This document shows positions 1-6,720 of a stretch of 10,985 nucleotides of DNA, one piece after another (position 1 is the stretch's first letter; each line of letters opens with the position of its first letter). Under the pieces are notes generated by a model, which saw nothing but the letters and a program-made list of their open reading frames with translations, did not search any database and had not been told where the DNA came from. Source of the DNA: Bacillota bacterium (GTDB lineage Bacteria > Bacillota > Sulfobacillia > RBS10-35). Location: positions 1 to 10,985 of the forward strand of contig JASBVX010000027.1 in the NCBI GenBank assembly GCA_029960865.1, in the 5' to 3' direction. A program made the position numbers and the translations under genes.

Positions 1-40
1 GCGGCTTATCCCCAGCGCTCAAGCGCCGGGCTTGCGCCGC
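1..40 (-). repeat. IS200/IS605-like end hairpin, truncated by the window edge
   Basis: A 9-bp stem (11-19 with 22-30) with one mismatch at the fourth pair and a two-base loop is followed on the plus strand by cttgcgcc. The same design occurs at 6601-6628, at the 3' end of the tnpB remnant. The two 28-base blocks match at 21 positions, and the stem differences include two full compensatory pair swaps. This suggests the right end of a second, related element whose body lies outside the window or has been lost. No TTGAC-type end sequence is visible before the edge, so the assignment rests on the hairpin alone. Confidence 0.45.
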
Positions 41-119
41 CAAGGGTTTTGGTCACCGACGATCAAATCTTTCACCCTATATGGCTCCTCCTTTAGGAGT
101 TAGTAGCCCTCACGGCGGA

Positions 120-375
120 GACTAGCGAGCGGTCCGTGAAATCCCCAGGGGGCCGCGTGAACATTCCCGAATCATTGGGTGAGAGACACCAAAGGCCTGC
201 CCCAACGAGGGGGCCCCGGGGCATAACAGGAGCGTGGGGTTCCCTCAGGCCGTGGTACGGGAAGACCGCAAGCCCTCCCTTGACGCGGATCACCGATCAG
301 GAAGGCAAGACAGGTCTGGACTCCGCAAAAGTGGTACTATCGTTACCGGTGGAACAAACCCGGCCTTGGCCGGAG
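120..375. other. Gene-free, hairpin-rich stretch; possible structured RNA or decayed mobile DNA
   Basis: Positions 1-412 hold no ORF that resembles a known protein. The middle part contains several plausible plus-strand stems: 129-135 with 150-156 (seven pairs, one G-U), 178-181 with 187-190 closing an AGAGA loop, GCCCC at 199-203 with GGGGC at 210-214, 242-244 with 259-261 extended by two A-U pairs, GGTA at 333-336 with TACC at 344-347, and 360-365 with 368-373. None is followed by a T run, so they are not ordinary terminators. I cannot match it to a riboswitch, RNase P, tmRNA or SRP RNA. A transposon-associated guide RNA scaffold is possible given the IS-end hairpin at the left edge, but the strand is uncertain. 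Confidence 0.3.
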
Positions 376-412
376 ATCTTGATTGTTGGGGTGGGAGTGA
401 TGGTAAAAGATC

Positions 413-730
413 ATGGATAACGTAGCCATCCTTGAGGCCTACATCTTCATTCTGGCGGTTTTGATGGGCTTCCAGCTCATCTCCAAAGTCCCCTCCGTCC
501 TCCACACGCCCCTCATGTCCGCCACCAACGCCATCCACGGCATCATCCTGGTGGGGGCCATGCTAGTGGCAGGGATCGCCCAGACCACGACAGAGGTCAT
601 CCTCAGCGCCCTCGCCGTCTTTTTGGCCACCCTTAACGTGGTAGGCGGCTACGCCGTCACCGACCGCATGTTGGCCATGTTCCGCAAGAAGGATGACAAG
701 AAACCCGCCAGCAAGGAGGGTCAGGCATGA
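413..730 (+). CDS. pntA2: NAD(P) transhydrogenase subunit alpha-2 (membrane part, PntA C-terminal type)
   Basis: This 105-residue integral membrane protein forms part of the proton-translocating domain II of the three-subunit NAD(P) transhydrogenase, which uses the proton gradient to reduce NADP+ with NADH. Three hydrophobic helices are visible at about 4-23, 40-56 and 60-82, followed by a charged lysine-rich tail. The family signature SKVPSVLHTPLMSATNAIHG spans 24-43 and includes His42, the position discussed as a proton-channel residue in the Thermus enzyme. The ATG at 413 gives the expected family N-terminus. The only purine-rich stretch, GGGAG at 393-397, sits rather far upstream. An inverted repeat (375-380 with 407-412) ends directly at the start codon. 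The gene overlaps pntB by ATGA. Its usual partner alpha-1 is not upstream but on the opposite strand. Confidence 0.95.
   Translation: MDNVAILEAYIFILAVLMGFQLISKVPSVLHTPLMSATNAIHGIILVGAMLVAGIAQTTTEVILSALAVFLATLNVVGGYAVTDRMLAMFRKKDDKKPASKEGQA
713..720 (+). promoter_or_regulatory. Strong ribosome binding site of pntB
   Basis: AAGGAGGG lies six bases before the ATG at 727 and inside the last codons of pntA2. It supports that start and suggests coupled translation through the ATGA overlap. Confidence 0.8.
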
Positions 731-2106
731 TCACCGCCATCGGATACCTCATCACCGCGGTTCTCTTCATCCTAGGGATCATGTACCTGCGCTCCCCCGC
801 CACGGCCCGCCTGGGGAACATCCTCTCCGCCATCGGCATGGCGGTGGCCATCATCGCCACCCTCTTGAGCGGCTCCATCCAGCGCTGGGACCTCATCATC
901 ATCGGCTTTGTCCTGGGCGCCATCATCGGCTACGTCGCCGCCATGCGGGTCGCCATGACCGCCATGCCCCAGATGGTGGCCATCTTCAACGGCATGGGGG
1001 GCGGCGCCGCAGCGCTGGTGGCCATCAACGAAATCCTCAAAGACCTCGAGATCGGAAACCTCACCAACATGGCAGCCCTGGGCACCGGCCTCCTGACAGT
1101 CCTCATCGGTAGCTTCAGCTTTGCCGGTAGCGCCCTGGCCTTCGCCAAACTCCAGGAAATCATCCACGGAAGGCCCATCACCTTCCCCCTGCAAAAGCCC
1201 CTCAACGCCGCGATCTTCCTTGGTCTGGTGGCCCTGGCCGTCTGGGCTGTCCTCACCCAGTCGGTGACCGTCGGCGTCCTCACCCTCTTTACGGTGGTCT
1301 CCCTCCTCCTTGGGCTCCTGGTGGTCCTCCCCATCGGAGGCGCCGACATGCCGGTGGTCATCTCCCTCCTGAACGCCATGACGGGTCTTGCCGCCGCCAC
1401 CACCGGTTTCCTCCTCTTGAACAACGTCCTCATCGTGGCCGGTGCCCTGGTCGGAGCCTCGGGAACCATCCTCACCCTTTTGATGAGCCGGGCCATGAAC
1501 CGCTCCGTCAGCAATATCCTCTTTGGAGCCTTCGGCAAGCTCCAGGTGGCTGAAGGAGCCGCCGACATCGACAAGACCGTCCGCTCCACCAGCCCCGAAG
1601 ATGTGGCCGCCCTCTTGAAATACGCCGAAAAGGTCATCATCGTCCCGGGGTTTGGCATGGCCGTCGCCCGGGCCCAGCGGGAAGTCCAGGAGCTAGCCCA
1701 AAAGCTCACGGAAAACGGCGTGGACGTCCGCTTCGCCATCCACCCCGTAGCCGGCCGCATGCCCGGCCACATGAACGTCCTCCTGGCGGAAGCCAACGTC
1801 CCCTATGACCAGCTCTACCCCATGGAGGCCATCAACAACGAATTCGCCAGCACCGACGTGGCCCTCGTCATCGGGGCCAACGATGTCACCAACCCTGCGG
1901 CCCGCCTGGATCCCTCCAGCCCCATCTACGGCATGCCCATCCTCAACGTGGATCAGGCCAAGCAGGTGGTGGTCCTGAAGCGCAGCATGAACCCCGGCTT
2001 TGCCGGCATCGAAAACATGCTCTACTACAACCCCAAGACCCTGATGCTCTTTGGCGACGCCCGGGAATCGGTGCAAAAGGTCCTGAGGACCCTGGACGAA
2101 GTCTAG
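727..2106 (+). CDS. pntB: NAD(P) transhydrogenase subunit beta
   Basis: This 459-residue membrane protein carries most of domain II and the cytoplasmic NADP(H)-binding domain III. Residues 1-260 are a series of hydrophobic helices. Residues about 280-459 are domain III: PGFGMAVARAQ at 307-317 (nucleotide loop), HPVAGRMPGHMNVLLAEANV at 339-358, GANDVTNPAA at 383-392 and KRSMNPGFAGIEN at 418-430. Length and motifs match complete PntB. In the channel helix the segment VAIFNGMGGG (84-93) has Asn88 where my remembered alignment places the E. coli beta His91; the alternative histidine is in alpha-2. Translation starts at the ATG overlapping the pntA2 stop, with a strong ribosome site. The gene ends before the stem-loop at 2139-2170. 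Confidence 0.97.
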   Translation: MITAIGYLITAVLFILGIMYLRSPATARLGNILSAIGMAVAIIATLLSGSIQRWDLIIIGFVLGAIIGYVAAMRVAMTAMPQMVAIFNGMGGGAAALVAINEILKDLEIGNLTNMAALGTGLLTVLIGSFSFAGSALAFAKLQEIIHGRPITFPLQKPLNAAIFLGLVALAVWAVLTQSVTVGVLTLFTVVSLLLGLLVVLPIGGADMPVVISLLNAMTGLAAATTGFLLLNNVLIVAGALVGASGTILTLLMSRAMNRSVSNILFGAFGKLQVAEGAADIDKTVRSTSPEDVAALLKYAEKVIIVPGFGMAVARAQREVQELAQKLTENGVDVRFAIHPVAGRMPGHMNVLLAEANVPYDQLYPMEAINNEFASTDVALVIGANDVTNPAARLDPSSPIYGMPILNVDQAKQVVVLKRSMNPGFAGIENMLYYNPKTLMLFGDARESVQKVLRTLDEV

Positions 2107-2138
2107 AACCTGGGACCTTGAGTGCTGGAATCTGAAAG

Positions 2139-2170
2139 GGAAGGGGCCCCGCTGGAGCGGGGCCCCTTCC
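2139..2170. terminator. Bidirectional terminator-like stem-loop between convergent pntB and pntA1
   Basis: The arms 2139-2153 and 2156-2170 are exact reverse complements of 15 bases; in practice this is 14 pairs closed by a TGGA loop. It lies 33 bases after the pntB stop and 37 bases after the pntA1 stop, where a shared terminator is expected. The U tracts are weak on both sides (TTCCTTGC on plus, CCCTTTCAG on minus), so it may act partly by blocking or stabilising 3' ends. Confidence 0.75.
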
Positions 2171-2206
2171 TTGCTAACTATCCTTCCTCTCGTCTCCTAA
2201 TGCCTT

Positions 2207-3337
2207 TTATTTGGCTGCCGCCGGCTGCAGGGCACCGTACACCACCTGGCCCTCATGGGTGATACAGCAGCTCTTCACGATCTCATCGTCAAAGTTCAGC
2301 TTCACTTCCCCATCCTTCACCAAAAGCTCGATGAAGGCTTGGATATTCCGGGAATACATCTGGCTCGCGTGGTAAGGGAGGGTAGCTGAAAGATTGCTGG
2401 GGCCCAGGATGGTGACACCCCCCACCTCCACCACCTCATCGGCTTTGGTCAGCTCGCAGTTCCCTCCCGTGGAAGCCGCCAGATCCACGATGATGGACCC
2501 CGGCTGCATATCCTTCACCATGTCGGCGGTGATAAGGCGAGGGGCCGGCTTTCCCGGCACCTGCGCCGTGGTGATGACCACATCGGCCGTCTTCACGTGA
2601 TCGTGGATGAGCTCCTGCTCCTTGCGGTGGGCTTCCTCCGAAAGTTCCTTGGCATAGCCCCCGGTCCCTTCGCCGCTCTCCCCTAGCTCCACGTGGATGA
2701 ACTTGGCCCCCAGGCTCTCCACCTGCTCCTTGGCCGCCGCCCGCACATCGAAGCCCTCCACCAAGGCCCCCAGGCGCCGGGCCGTGGCAATGGCCTGCAG
2801 CCCCGCCACCCCCGCTCCCAGGACAAACACCCGGGCCGGCGCAATGTTTCCGGCGGCCGTCATCATCATGGGGAAGAACTTCCCCAGCTGGGCCGCCGCC
2901 AAAAGAACCGCCTTGTAACCCGCCACCGTCGCCTGAGAAGAGAGCACATCCATGCTCTGGGCCCTGGTGATGCGGGGGATGGCATCCATGCTGAAGGAGG
3001 TGATCCCCGCCTCCGCCAGACGCTTCGCCTGCTCAGGATTGCGTAGGGGATCCAAAAGGGCCACCAGGATGGCACCCTTGGGCAAAAGCTTCTCTTCCTG
3101 CTCGCTGGGCCGCTGAATCTTCAGAACCAGATCGGACCCTTCGATGGCCTCCTTCGCGGACCCCACCACCTGGGCCCCTGCCTTTACGTAGAGCTCATCG
3201 GGAAAGCCGGCTTCCAGCCCTGCTTCTTTTTCCACGGCAACGTGCCAGCCTGCCTTCACCAGGCGGCCGGCTGTCTCCGGCACGATGGCCACGCGCCGTT
3301 CTCCGTTAGCTGTCTCTTTGAGCACAGCCAATTTCAC
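2207..3337 (-). CDS. pntA1: NAD(P) transhydrogenase subunit alpha-1 (soluble NAD(H)-binding domain I)
   Basis: This 376-residue soluble protein is domain I of the proton-translocating transhydrogenase. It binds NAD(H) and works with the membrane subunits encoded on the other strand. It is related to alanine dehydrogenase, but the loop RITRAQSMDVLSSQ (122-135) and the Rossmann segment VLGAGVAGLQA (172-182) followed by GFDVR are PntA-like. It lacks the C-terminal membrane helices of fused PntA, as expected where alpha-2 is separate. The GTG start at 3337 is preceded by GGGAAGGTGAT at good spacing and gives the family N-terminus MKLAVLKE. It is the last gene of the minus-strand series, 48 bases after a 41-codon gene, and converges on pntB. 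Being cut off from pntA2-pntB is unusual. Confidence 0.95.
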   Translation of the reverse strand: MKLAVLKETANGERRVAIVPETAGRLVKAGWHVAVEKEAGLEAGFPDELYVKAGAQVVGSAKEAIEGSDLVLKIQRPSEQEEKLLPKGAILVALLDPLRNPEQAKRLAEAGITSFSMDAIPRITRAQSMDVLSSQATVAGYKAVLLAAAQLGKFFPMMMTAAGNIAPARVFVLGAGVAGLQAIATARRLGALVEGFDVRAAAKEQVESLGAKFIHVELGESGEGTGGYAKELSEEAHRKEQELIHDHVKTADVVITTAQVPGKPAPRLITADMVKDMQPGSIIVDLAASTGGNCELTKADEVVEVGGVTILGPSNLSATLPYHASQMYSRNIQAFIELLVKDGEVKLNFDDEIVKSCCITHEGQVVYGALQPAAAK

Positions 3338-3385
3338 CGCGCATCACCTTCCCGCCTCAATCTACACCAAAAGAGGGACTTGAAG

Positions 3386-3511
3386 TTATGGCTGCGGCCC
3401 TTTGAGCTTCCTGGCCACCCTGCGCAGCTTTCTCATGACATCCAGCTCTCGCTGCGCCAGGTGCTCCTCCAGCACAGCTAGGCTGGGGATCTCCTTCAGA
3501 GGTTCTTCCAT
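3386..3511 (-). CDS. Small conserved-looking protein of 41 residues, unknown function
   Basis: I do not recognise this gene. ATG at 3511 is preceded by GAGGAGGG with six bases of spacing, an excellent ribosome site placed across the end of rpoD; the stop is TAA at 3386. The start lies 14 bases past the rpoD stop, so it is probably co-transcribed and perhaps coupled with rpoD. The product begins MEEPLKEIPSLAVLEEHLAQ and continues with a lysine- and arginine-rich amphipathic segment (MRKLRRVARKLKG, about 26-38). It has an acidic first half and a basic second half, no cysteines, no signal peptide and no membrane span. It looks helical and could bind nucleic acid or a protein partner, but that is inference. 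Existence is supported by the ribosome site and tight packing; function is open. Confidence 0.65.
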   Translation of the reverse strand: MEEPLKEIPSLAVLEEHLAQRELDVMRKLRRVARKLKGPQP

Positions 3512-3525
3512 GGGCAGCCCTCCTC

Positions 3526-4650
3526 TTATTCCAGGAAATCCTTCAGTTTCTTGCTCCGGCTGGGATGGCGCAGCTTTCGCAGAGCCTTGGCCTCGATCTG
3601 GCGGATCCTCTCCCGAGTGACCCCAAACTCCTTCCCCACTTCCTCCAGGGTCCTCTGGCGGCCATCATCCAGGCCAAAGCGCTTCCTCAAAACGTCCCTT
3701 TCCCGCTCCGTGAGGGTATCCAGCACCTCTTCCAGCTGGCCTCGCAGGAGGCTGAAGCTGGCCGCCTCCGCCGGCGCCAGGGCATCGGCATCCTCGATGA
3801 AATCCCCCAGGTGGCTGTCTTCTTCCTCCCCGATGGGCGTCTCCAAAGACACCGGCTCCTGGGCGATCTTTTGAATCTCCCGCACCTTCTCCGCATCGAT
3901 CCCCATCTTGGCGGCAATCTCTTCCGCCGTCGGCTCCCGGCCGATCTCCTGCAAAAGCTGCCGCTGGATCCGGGTCATCTTATTGATGGTCTCCACCATG
4001 TGGACCGGAATGCGGATGGTCCGCGCCTGATCGGCGATGGCCCGGGTGATGGCCTGGCGAATCCACCAGGTGGCGTAGGTGCTGAACTTGAACCCCTTGC
4101 GGTAATCGAACTTCTCCACCGCCTTCATGAGGCCCAAGTTCCCCTCTTGGATCAGATCCAAAAAGAGCATCCCCCGCCCCACATACCGCTTGGCGATGGA
4201 CACCACCAACCGCAGGTTGGCCTCCGCCAGCTGGCGCTTGGCCTCTTCGTCCCCCGCCTCGATCCGTTTGGCCAGCTCCACTTCCTCCTGAGCCGTCAGA
4301 AGAGGAACCCGACCGATCTCCTTCAGGTACATGCGGACCGGATCATCCACCGCCACATCGTCGGGGACCTCCAGATCCTCTTCCTCCGCCTTGAGCTTCT
4401 CTTTCTCATCCTCAGGGATATCGTGGTCCTCTTCGTGATCCAGAATCTCGTCCAGATCCTCGTCTTCTTCGTCCTGCAAAAGCTTCACACCCATGGCCTG
4501 CAGGTTCTGGTACAGTTCATCGATCTGTTCCGGAGTCAATGGCACCGCCTCCAGGGCCTGGGCGATCTCCTGATAGGTCACCCGGCCTTTTTCTCTCGCC
4601 TGTTCCATGAAATCCCGCACTTCTTCAATCGTCTCGAGATCTTTGCTCAT
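3526..4650 (-). CDS. rpoD: Primary RNA polymerase sigma factor (SigA/RpoD)
   Basis: This is the housekeeping sigma-70 factor that directs RNA polymerase to promoters. With the ATG at 4650 it has 374 residues, close to the usual Firmicutes SigA. It shows region 1.1 (about 4-56), a strongly acidic linker (59-95), region 1.2 (101-134), region 2 with NLRLVVSIAKRYVGRG (145-160), DLIQEGNLGLMKAVEKFDYR (165-184) and TYATWWIRQAI (191-201), region 3 (about 218-296) and region 4 with the helix-turn-helix TLEEVGKEFGVTRERIRQIE (334-353). A longer frame reaches 4827, but the extra 59 residues overlap dnaG and are not family-like. GGGAGG seven bases before 4650 and the ATGA overlap with the dnaG stop decide the start. 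A small gene follows after 14 bases. Confidence 0.98.
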   Translation of the reverse strand: MSKDLETIEEVRDFMEQAREKGRVTYQEIAQALEAVPLTPEQIDELYQNLQAMGVKLLQDEEDEDLDEILDHEEDHDIPEDEKEKLKAEEEDLEVPDDVAVDDPVRMYLKEIGRVPLLTAQEEVELAKRIEAGDEEAKRQLAEANLRLVVSIAKRYVGRGMLFLDLIQEGNLGLMKAVEKFDYRKGFKFSTYATWWIRQAITRAIADQARTIRIPVHMVETINKMTRIQRQLLQEIGREPTAEEIAAKMGIDAEKVREIQKIAQEPVSLETPIGEEEDSHLGDFIEDADALAPAEAASFSLLRGQLEEVLDTLTERERDVLRKRFGLDDGRQRTLEEVGKEFGVTRERIRQIEAKALRKLRHPSRSKKLKDFLE

Positions 4651-6431
4651 AGTCTCGCCTCCCGGCTGGCCGTCTGCGCCGTCCTCTTGAGGCTCGAAAG
4701 AAGCTGGGCCTGCTCCAAAATCAGATCCCTCGGCGCTTCTCTTCCTTGCCTCTCCAAGGCCAGCAGGGCCAACTGGATTTCCTGCAAACGCTGCCGCTGG
4801 CGAAATTCCTGCATCGTATTGATACAATCCCTCACTGTCTCCGAAATGGGGCTTTCCGTGGCCACTTCCAGGAAAGCCAAACGACCCAGAAGTTCCTGGG
4901 CTTCCTCACTTAGACGCCAGGAATGGTCAAAAGGATCCTGGCCCCCCTGGAGAACCTCCGCCAGCTCCCGAAAGGGGCCCGGACGAAAATCTTCCGCCCT
5001 CACTTTGCTCCACACGCCCTCGCCCGCCGCTTTGCCCTGGACCAATAGACCGAGAATCAGCTCCTCCGCTTTTTGTTTCCGCCGTTCCATGGTCGATAGG
5101 GTCCTATCCGCCCCAAGGCTCTCCTTAGTATTCCGGGAGATCTTGCCTTTATGCTCAATGCTTTCCGCCTGGTATGTCTGCAGAATCTGCCGGAACGCAT
5201 CGTCGGAAAGGCTCAGCCATTGGGCATACCGCTGCATGTAGTAATCCCGCCGTACCACATCCCGTTCCCGGGCCAAAAGGGGCGCCAGCCGCTTCACCGC
5301 CTGGCGCTTTCCCTCCAGGGTGCGCAGGTTGACCCCCTTGCGGATCTGCTGAAACGCAAACTCTTCCAGAGGCACCGCCTCGGCCATCAGGCGCTCCCAG
5401 GCTTCTTTTCCCTGCCGGCGCAAGACATCATCGGGGTCCTGCCCCTCCGGAAGAAAAAGAAGCCGCACCCCCACCCCCGCCGCCTGGAGCTTCTCCCAGC
5501 CCCTTTCCCCCGCTCCCTGGCCTGCCAGATCGGCATCGTATGCCAGGATGGCCTGGTCGGTGAGGCGGGCCAGCTTCTGGGCCTGCTCCTCCGTCAGGGA
5601 TGTCCCCAGGGAAGCCACCGCATGGGTAAACCCATGGGCATGGAGGGAAAGGCAGTCCATGTACCCCTCCACCACCAGGGCCTGCCCCTTCTCCAAGACG
5701 GCCGAACGGGCCAGCGGCCAGCCGTACCAGATCTCTTTCTTCTTGAAGACGGGGGAATCGGGGGAGTTGAGGTACTTGGGCCCCTCCCCTTCCAAAAGGC
5801 GCCCCCCAAAGCCCACCACCCGCCCCTTCTCGTCCCAGATGGGAAACATCAGGCGATGGCGAAAGCGATCGATGGTCTTGCCGCTGCGGGTCGCCACCGT
5901 CAGGCCCGCCTCCTGCAGAACTTCGGGGCTAAATCCTTTGGCCCGGAGATGGCGCCAAAGGGCATCCCACCCAGTCGGGGCATACCCCAGCCCGAACCGC
6001 TCCGCCGCCCCCTCATCCACCTGGCGGGAGGCCAGGTAGCGCCGGGCCATCTCTCCCCGGGGGCCAGCCAGCATGCGCCTATAGAAAGCTTGGGCCTGGG
6101 CCAGGGCCTCATAGAGCTTTTGGCGGCCGGTGTCCTTGCTCCCTTCCTCTAGGGTCAAACCCACCCGCTGGGCCAGCTGGCCCAGGGCCTCCTGGAAGGC
6201 GAGATTCTCCTTCAGCTGCACGAAGCGGATGACATCGCCTCCCGCATGGCAGCCGAAGCAATAGAAGAGCTGTTTTTCCGGCGACACGTGAAAAGAAGGG
6301 GTCCTTTCACCATGGAAGGGGCAAAGGCCCACAAAGTCCTTCCCCTGAGGTTTCAGGTGAACATACTGGCCGATGACCTCCACGATGTCATTGCGGCTCT
6401 TGACCTCTTCCACCAGCCTTGCCCGGTCCAC
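4647..6431 (-). CDS. dnaG: DNA primase
   Basis: This 594-residue primase makes RNA primers for the replisome. The N-terminal CHC2-type zinc finger has Cys37, His40, Cys58 and Cys61. The polymerase core includes RHRLMFPIWDEKGRVVGFGG (191-210) and the TOPRIM acidic residues: Glu255 in VVEGYMD, Asp299/Asp301 in AYDAD, and GQDPDD at 330-335. The C-terminal part (about 445-594) is the less conserved helicase-interaction region. The GTG start at 6431 is preceded by AAGGGGGGG at short spacing and gives the expected start MDRARLVEEVK. The stop overlaps the rpoD start by ATGA. Upstream lie two hairpins and the transposon remnant, so the promoter context has probably been altered. Confidence 0.98.
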   Translation of the reverse strand: MDRARLVEEVKSRNDIVEVIGQYVHLKPQGKDFVGLCPFHGERTPSFHVSPEKQLFYCFGCHAGGDVIRFVQLKENLAFQEALGQLAQRVGLTLEEGSKDTGRQKLYEALAQAQAFYRRMLAGPRGEMARRYLASRQVDEGAAERFGLGYAPTGWDALWRHLRAKGFSPEVLQEAGLTVATRSGKTIDRFRHRLMFPIWDEKGRVVGFGGRLLEGEGPKYLNSPDSPVFKKKEIWYGWPLARSAVLEKGQALVVEGYMDCLSLHAHGFTHAVASLGTSLTEEQAQKLARLTDQAILAYDADLAGQGAGERGWEKLQAAGVGVRLLFLPEGQDPDDVLRRQGKEAWERLMAEAVPLEEFAFQQIRKGVNLRTLEGKRQAVKRLAPLLARERDVVRRDYYMQRYAQWLSLSDDAFRQILQTYQAESIEHKGKISRNTKESLGADRTLSTMERRKQKAEELILGLLVQGKAAGEGVWSKVRAEDFRPGPFRELAEVLQGGQDPFDHSWRLSEEAQELLGRLAFLEVATESPISETVRDCINTMQEFRQRQRLQEIQLALLALERQGREAPRDLILEQAQLLSSLKRTAQTASREARL

Positions 6432-6520
6432 CCGATCCCCCCCTTGTCCAACTCTTCACAAGGACAGATGCACCCTTCGCTGTTCCAATTCGACATGGAA
6501 GACGCCCTCCCTTCTCGCAG

Positions 6521-6551
6521 GGAAAAGGGCCCAGGCACCCCATGCCTGGGC
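6521..6551 (-). terminator. Terminator-like hairpin in the dnaG leader
   Basis: On the minus strand a perfect 9-bp stem (6543-6551 with 6529-6537, five-base loop) is followed by CCTTTTCCC. It sits about 90 bases before the dnaG start and after the transposon remnant. It could stop transcripts arriving from ppdK and the element, or act as an attenuator of dnaG-rpoD. The U run is only four bases. Confidence 0.5.
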
Positions 6552-6554
6552 AGG

Positions 6555-6581
6555 CCTACCTGGCCGGCTTTTCCAGGTAGG
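6555..6581. repeat. 9-bp inverted repeat upstream of dnaG
   Basis: CCTACCTGG at 6555-6563 and CCAGGTAGG at 6573-6581 are perfect inverted copies around a nine-base spacer. They lie between the right end of the transposon remnant and the terminator-like hairpin. The repeat could be an operator or an RNA hairpin; it has no T run on either strand. Confidence 0.5.
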
Positions 6582-6591
6582 TTACAAATCT

Positions 6592-6720
6592 GTCAACTTC
6601 CCCACGGCTAGAGCCGGGGGCTTGCGCCTAGCCCGCTGGCGCGGGCTGGCACGATAGGCCGGTTGACGGCGGCCCGCCAGCGGCAGGCATGCCACCGCTG
6701 GCCAGGTACTTCCGGGCGAT
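6592..6720 (-). ncRNA. Possible omega-RNA (reRNA) scaffold at the tnpB 3' end
   Basis: In this family the guide RNA overlaps the 3' end of tnpB and runs to the right end, with the guide taken from flanking DNA. Here the 3' coding part, the terminal hairpin (6601-6620) and the TTGAC end are kept although most of tnpB is gone. A guide would then start at about 6591, running towards dnaG. The 5' limit given is a guess and expression is unknown. Confidence 0.3.

Noticed and set aside
246..280. Possible group II intron domain V
   Set aside because: The segment has a loosely similar start, but the catalytic AGC triad and the complementary 3' arm are not present in the right arrangement.
279..340. 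Promoter from TTGACG (279-284) for pntA2
   Set aside because: No -10 hexamer at proper spacing; the TACTAT at 335-340 is too far away and has no -35 partner.
930..1796. 288-codon minus-strand frame opposite pntB
   Set aside because: Antisense shadow of pntB, rich in Arg, Met, Thr and Ala with no domain.
2207..3337. Alanine dehydrogenase instead of PntA1
   Set aside because: The folds are related, but the RAQSMDVLSSQ loop and the presence of pntA2-pntB next door point to transhydrogenase.
4651..4827. N-terminal extension of RpoD by 59 residues
   Set aside because: It overlaps the dnaG coding end, does not look like sigma region 1.1, and the ATG at 4650 has its own ribosome site and ATGA coupling.
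3565..5241. 558-codon plus-strand open frame opposite rpoD and dnaG
   Set aside because: It spans two real genes on the other strand, has low-complexity Leu/His/Arg content and lacks a family match.
6574..6596. TTGACA at 6591-6596 (minus) as a -35 box driving dnaG
   Set aside because: The hexamer is perfect and is formed at the transposon right end, but no acceptable -10 hexamer lies 16-18 bases downstream.
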